This document shows, in pieces, positions 63,870 through 64,000 of a stretch of DNA of 64,000 bases. The DNA lies in NCBI RefSeq assembly GCF_040676775.1, contig NZ_JBFAPP010000011.1, positions 186,001 through 250,000 on the forward strand, read 5' to 3'. Position 1 is the first letter of the stretch. Every line of letters begins with the position of its first letter. Made by a program: the position numbers and the translations under genes. Source of the DNA: Micromonospora_G sp040676775 (lineage in GTDB: Bacteria > Actinomycetota > Actinomycetes > Mycobacteriales > Micromonosporaceae). The notes under the pieces are model-generated. The model saw nothing but the letters and a program-made list of their open reading frames with translations. It did no database searches and was not told where the DNA came from.

Positions 63870-64000
63870 CGGTGCCCCGCCGGTCGGGTGTCGGCGCAGT
63901 TGTCGGTCATGTGACGACCCTCGCCGGAGTTCGGCGTCCACCGCATCCGACGGCGGTCAGCCGACGCCCCCCACGAAAGTAGGGGGTCACCGGCGACGAT

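Overview
The window is chromosomal DNA from a high-GC actinobacterium, most likely a member of the Micromonosporaceae (Micromonospora, Plantactinospora or a relative). The evidence is very GC-rich codon use, frequent GTG starts, many 4-base ATGA/GTGA overlaps, a DUF574-type S-adenosyl methyltransferase, a DUF5994-type protein, CBM2-tailed secreted carbohydrases, and three kinds of short dispersed hairpin that I recall from such genomes. No rRNA, tRNA, transposase, integrase or CRISPR array was seen.

Layout. (a) 1-8.2 kb: the end of a truncated gene, a repeat-rich spacer, a GNAT acetyltransferase, then the core glutamate synthase operon gltBD, closed by a perfect 18-bp hairpin, and a small membrane-anchored protein. 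(b) 8.25-16.7 kb: an accessory block with a direct copy of one dispersed palindromic element at each end. It holds a three-domain FtsK/EccC-like ATPase in which only the middle domain has a good P-loop, a coiled-coil/membrane partner, a leftward operon of Cys-motif proteins facing a tiny GntR regulator, an LpqH-like lipoprotein, and a three-gene operon with two small helical proteins. No function can be assigned, but the block looks like a co-evolving ATPase/membrane/helical-protein system and is the best candidate here for something undescribed. (c) 16.7-22.6 kb: an S9 peptidase whose C-terminal domain appears to have lost its catalytic Asp segment, an ArsR-like regulator, a Tat-exported amidase and a macro-domain protein. 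(d) 22.9-26.4 kb: two secreted polysaccharide-active proteins, an AA10 LPMO-CBM2 and an F5/8-type beta-helix protein. (e) 26.9-31.8 kb: housekeeping genes: pyruvate kinase, acyl-CoA thioesterase, an Rrf2 regulator and a PLP decarboxylase. (f) 31.9-46.5 kb: a plant cell-wall saccharide locus. It contains a LacI regulator, a GH3-CBM6 beta-glycosidase, a ROK regulator, an ABC importer (binding protein and two permeases, no ATPase), a GH42 beta-galactosidase and a CBM2-PL11 rhamnogalacturonan lyase. (g) 46.7-54.7 kb: a luciferase-like oxidoreductase, then an IclR, aldehyde dehydrogenase and sugar ABC (ATPase, permease, binding protein) operon, and DoxX. (h) 54.8-60.0 kb: a leftward, translationally coupled glycan operon with two GT4 glycosyltransferases, a probable alpha-toroid protein and a GH130 phosphorylase. 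(i) 60.4-63.9 kb: LapA-like, DUF5994, transglutaminase, DUF574 methyltransferase and DedA proteins.

How the genes may work together: the secreted LPMO, beta-helix protein and PL11 lyase would open cellulose and pectin (rhamnogalacturonan I). The importer would take up oligosaccharides, probably using a shared MsiK-type ATPase encoded elsewhere, and intracellular GH42 and GH3 would finish them. Candidate operators sit at the promoters: GAGAGCGCTCTC before the beta-helix gene, TCGAAGCGCTTCGA before GH3-LacI, an AT-rich block between the ROK gene and the importer, and a motif TTTGG-N5-AAACAAAC shared by the LPMO and GH42 upstream regions. The regulatory assignments are inference from motif position and symmetry only.
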